Below, one piece after another: positions 5,646-6,080 of a stretch of DNA of 6,080 nucleotides; position 1 is the stretch's first letter; each line of letters opens with the position of its first letter. Below the pieces are notes generated by a model. The model had not been told where the DNA came from. It searched no databases and worked only from the letters and a program-made list of their open reading frames with translations. The translations under genes and the position numbers were made by a program. The stretch comes from Actinomycetota bacterium (GTDB taxonomy: Bacteria > Actinomycetota > Thermoleophilia > Solirubrobacterales > 70-9), in NCBI GenBank assembly GCA_005884985.1, contig VAYK01000186.1, positions 1-6,080 on the forward strand, in the 5' to 3' direction.

Positions 5646-5652
5646 AGAGCCC

Positions 5653-6080
5653 ATGTACGAAGGCACCGCCCGTCGACGGGTGGAAACCGAATATGGCAGG
5701 CGGCAACCGGCGCCACGAGCGGGGCGGCGGGTCAGAGATCGACCGCTGCGGCGCCCGGACCGGATCGCCTTCTGGGCTGTTGCGATGGCCGTGGTCGCGA
5801 TGGTCGCTGCCGCCACCAGCGCCCACGCCGGCTCGGGCGGCACAGGGTCCTCGGGGGGCAGCGGCGGCTCCGGCCGTTGCGCGGGTTTGCAGTTCGGCGC
5901 CCGCGCGCTCAACCTCGGCGATTGCGGAGGCGACGTCAAGACGCTCCACTGGCTCCTGAAGGCGAAGTCCTACGGCGTGCCCCTGGGCAAGGATTTCGAC
6001 AACCCCACCGACAACTCGGTGCGGAGCTTCCAGGAGCGCCACCGCCTCCACGCCGACGGCGTGGTGGGCGACCGGACGCG
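5653..6080 (+). CDS. Secreted peptidoglycan-binding domain protein, 3' end beyond the window
   Basis: The 142 complete codons visible here show a secreted cell-wall protein. Residues 1-37 are Arg-rich (a long n-region), 38-54 are hydrophobic (IAFWAVAMAVVAMVAAA), and a signal peptidase site is likely after TSAHA (residue 59). A Gly/Ser-rich linker (60-74) follows, then a peptidoglycan_binding_1-like domain from about 79: LNLGDCGGDVKTLHWLLKAK, then NSVRSFQERHRLHADGVVGDRT at 121-142. C76 and C91 could form a disulfide near the start of that domain. The ATG at 5653 is the first in-frame start after the riboswitch; a GTG at 5680 is an alternative that shortens only the Arg-rich region. The ribosome-binding site (GAAAGAG, 5643-5649) is weak, close to the ATG and overlaps the riboswitch P1 stem. 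A catalytic domain (for example an RlpA-like or hydrolase domain) may follow outside the window. Confidence 0.88.
   Translation, partial: MYEGTARRRVETEYGRRQPAPRAGRRVRDRPLRRPDRIAFWAVAMAVVAMVAAATSAHAGSGGTGSSGGSGGSGRCAGLQFGARALNLGDCGGDVKTLHWLLKAKSYGVPLGKDFDNPTDNSVRSFQERHRLHADGVVGDRT

Noticed and set aside
5467..6051. Minus-strand frame of 194 codons across the riboswitch and cell-wall gene
   Set aside because: It is antisense to a conserved riboswitch and to a recognisable signal peptide and peptidoglycan-binding domain, and has no protein family character of its own.

Overview
The window is high-GC bacterial DNA that looks like an actinobacterium, most likely from the Thermoleophilia/Solirubrobacterales side of Actinomycetota (inference). 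The grounds are a LexA gene behind a perfect Gram-positive/actinobacterial SOS box, a type A RNase P RNA, strongly GC-biased third codon positions, a tRNA without an encoded CCA end, and a cyclic-di-AMP (ydaO/yuaA-type) riboswitch in front of a secreted peptidoglycan-binding protein. All protein genes read left to right; only the tRNA is on the minus strand.

Left part (1-2505), accessory in character: a ChbG/HpnK-type (YdjC) carbohydrate deacetylase and a GT-B-like glycosyltransferase sit 10 bp apart and probably act on the same surface or secreted glycan. About 160 bp further on is a small single-domain cupin that closely resembles the metal-dependent cupins related to bacterial hydroxynitrile lyase.

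Middle part (2549-4064), housekeeping: tRNA-Leu(GAG) on the minus strand is divergent from lexA. The 132-bp gap between them holds a candidate promoter for each gene, and an SOS operator lies right after the lexA -10 element. lexA is followed 2 bp later by a very small zinc-ribbon reading frame that is interrupted by an in-frame TGA. Next comes the RNase P RNA gene rnpB, with its own -10 element and a strong GC-rich terminator.

Right part (4156-6080), ion and cell-wall physiology: a CPA-family cation:proton antiporter without a cytoplasmic regulatory domain is followed by the c-di-AMP riboswitch. The riboswitch ends seven bases before the start codon of a secreted protein with a peptidoglycan-binding domain, which runs off the window edge. 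A hairpin loop of the riboswitch is perfectly complementary to the purine-rich stretch just before that start codon, which suggests control at translation initiation.

I see no insertion sequence, CRISPR array, phage gene or recognisable defence system. The two most unusual points are the interrupted zinc-ribbon gene between lexA and rnpB and the loop/ribosome-binding-site complementarity in the riboswitch.
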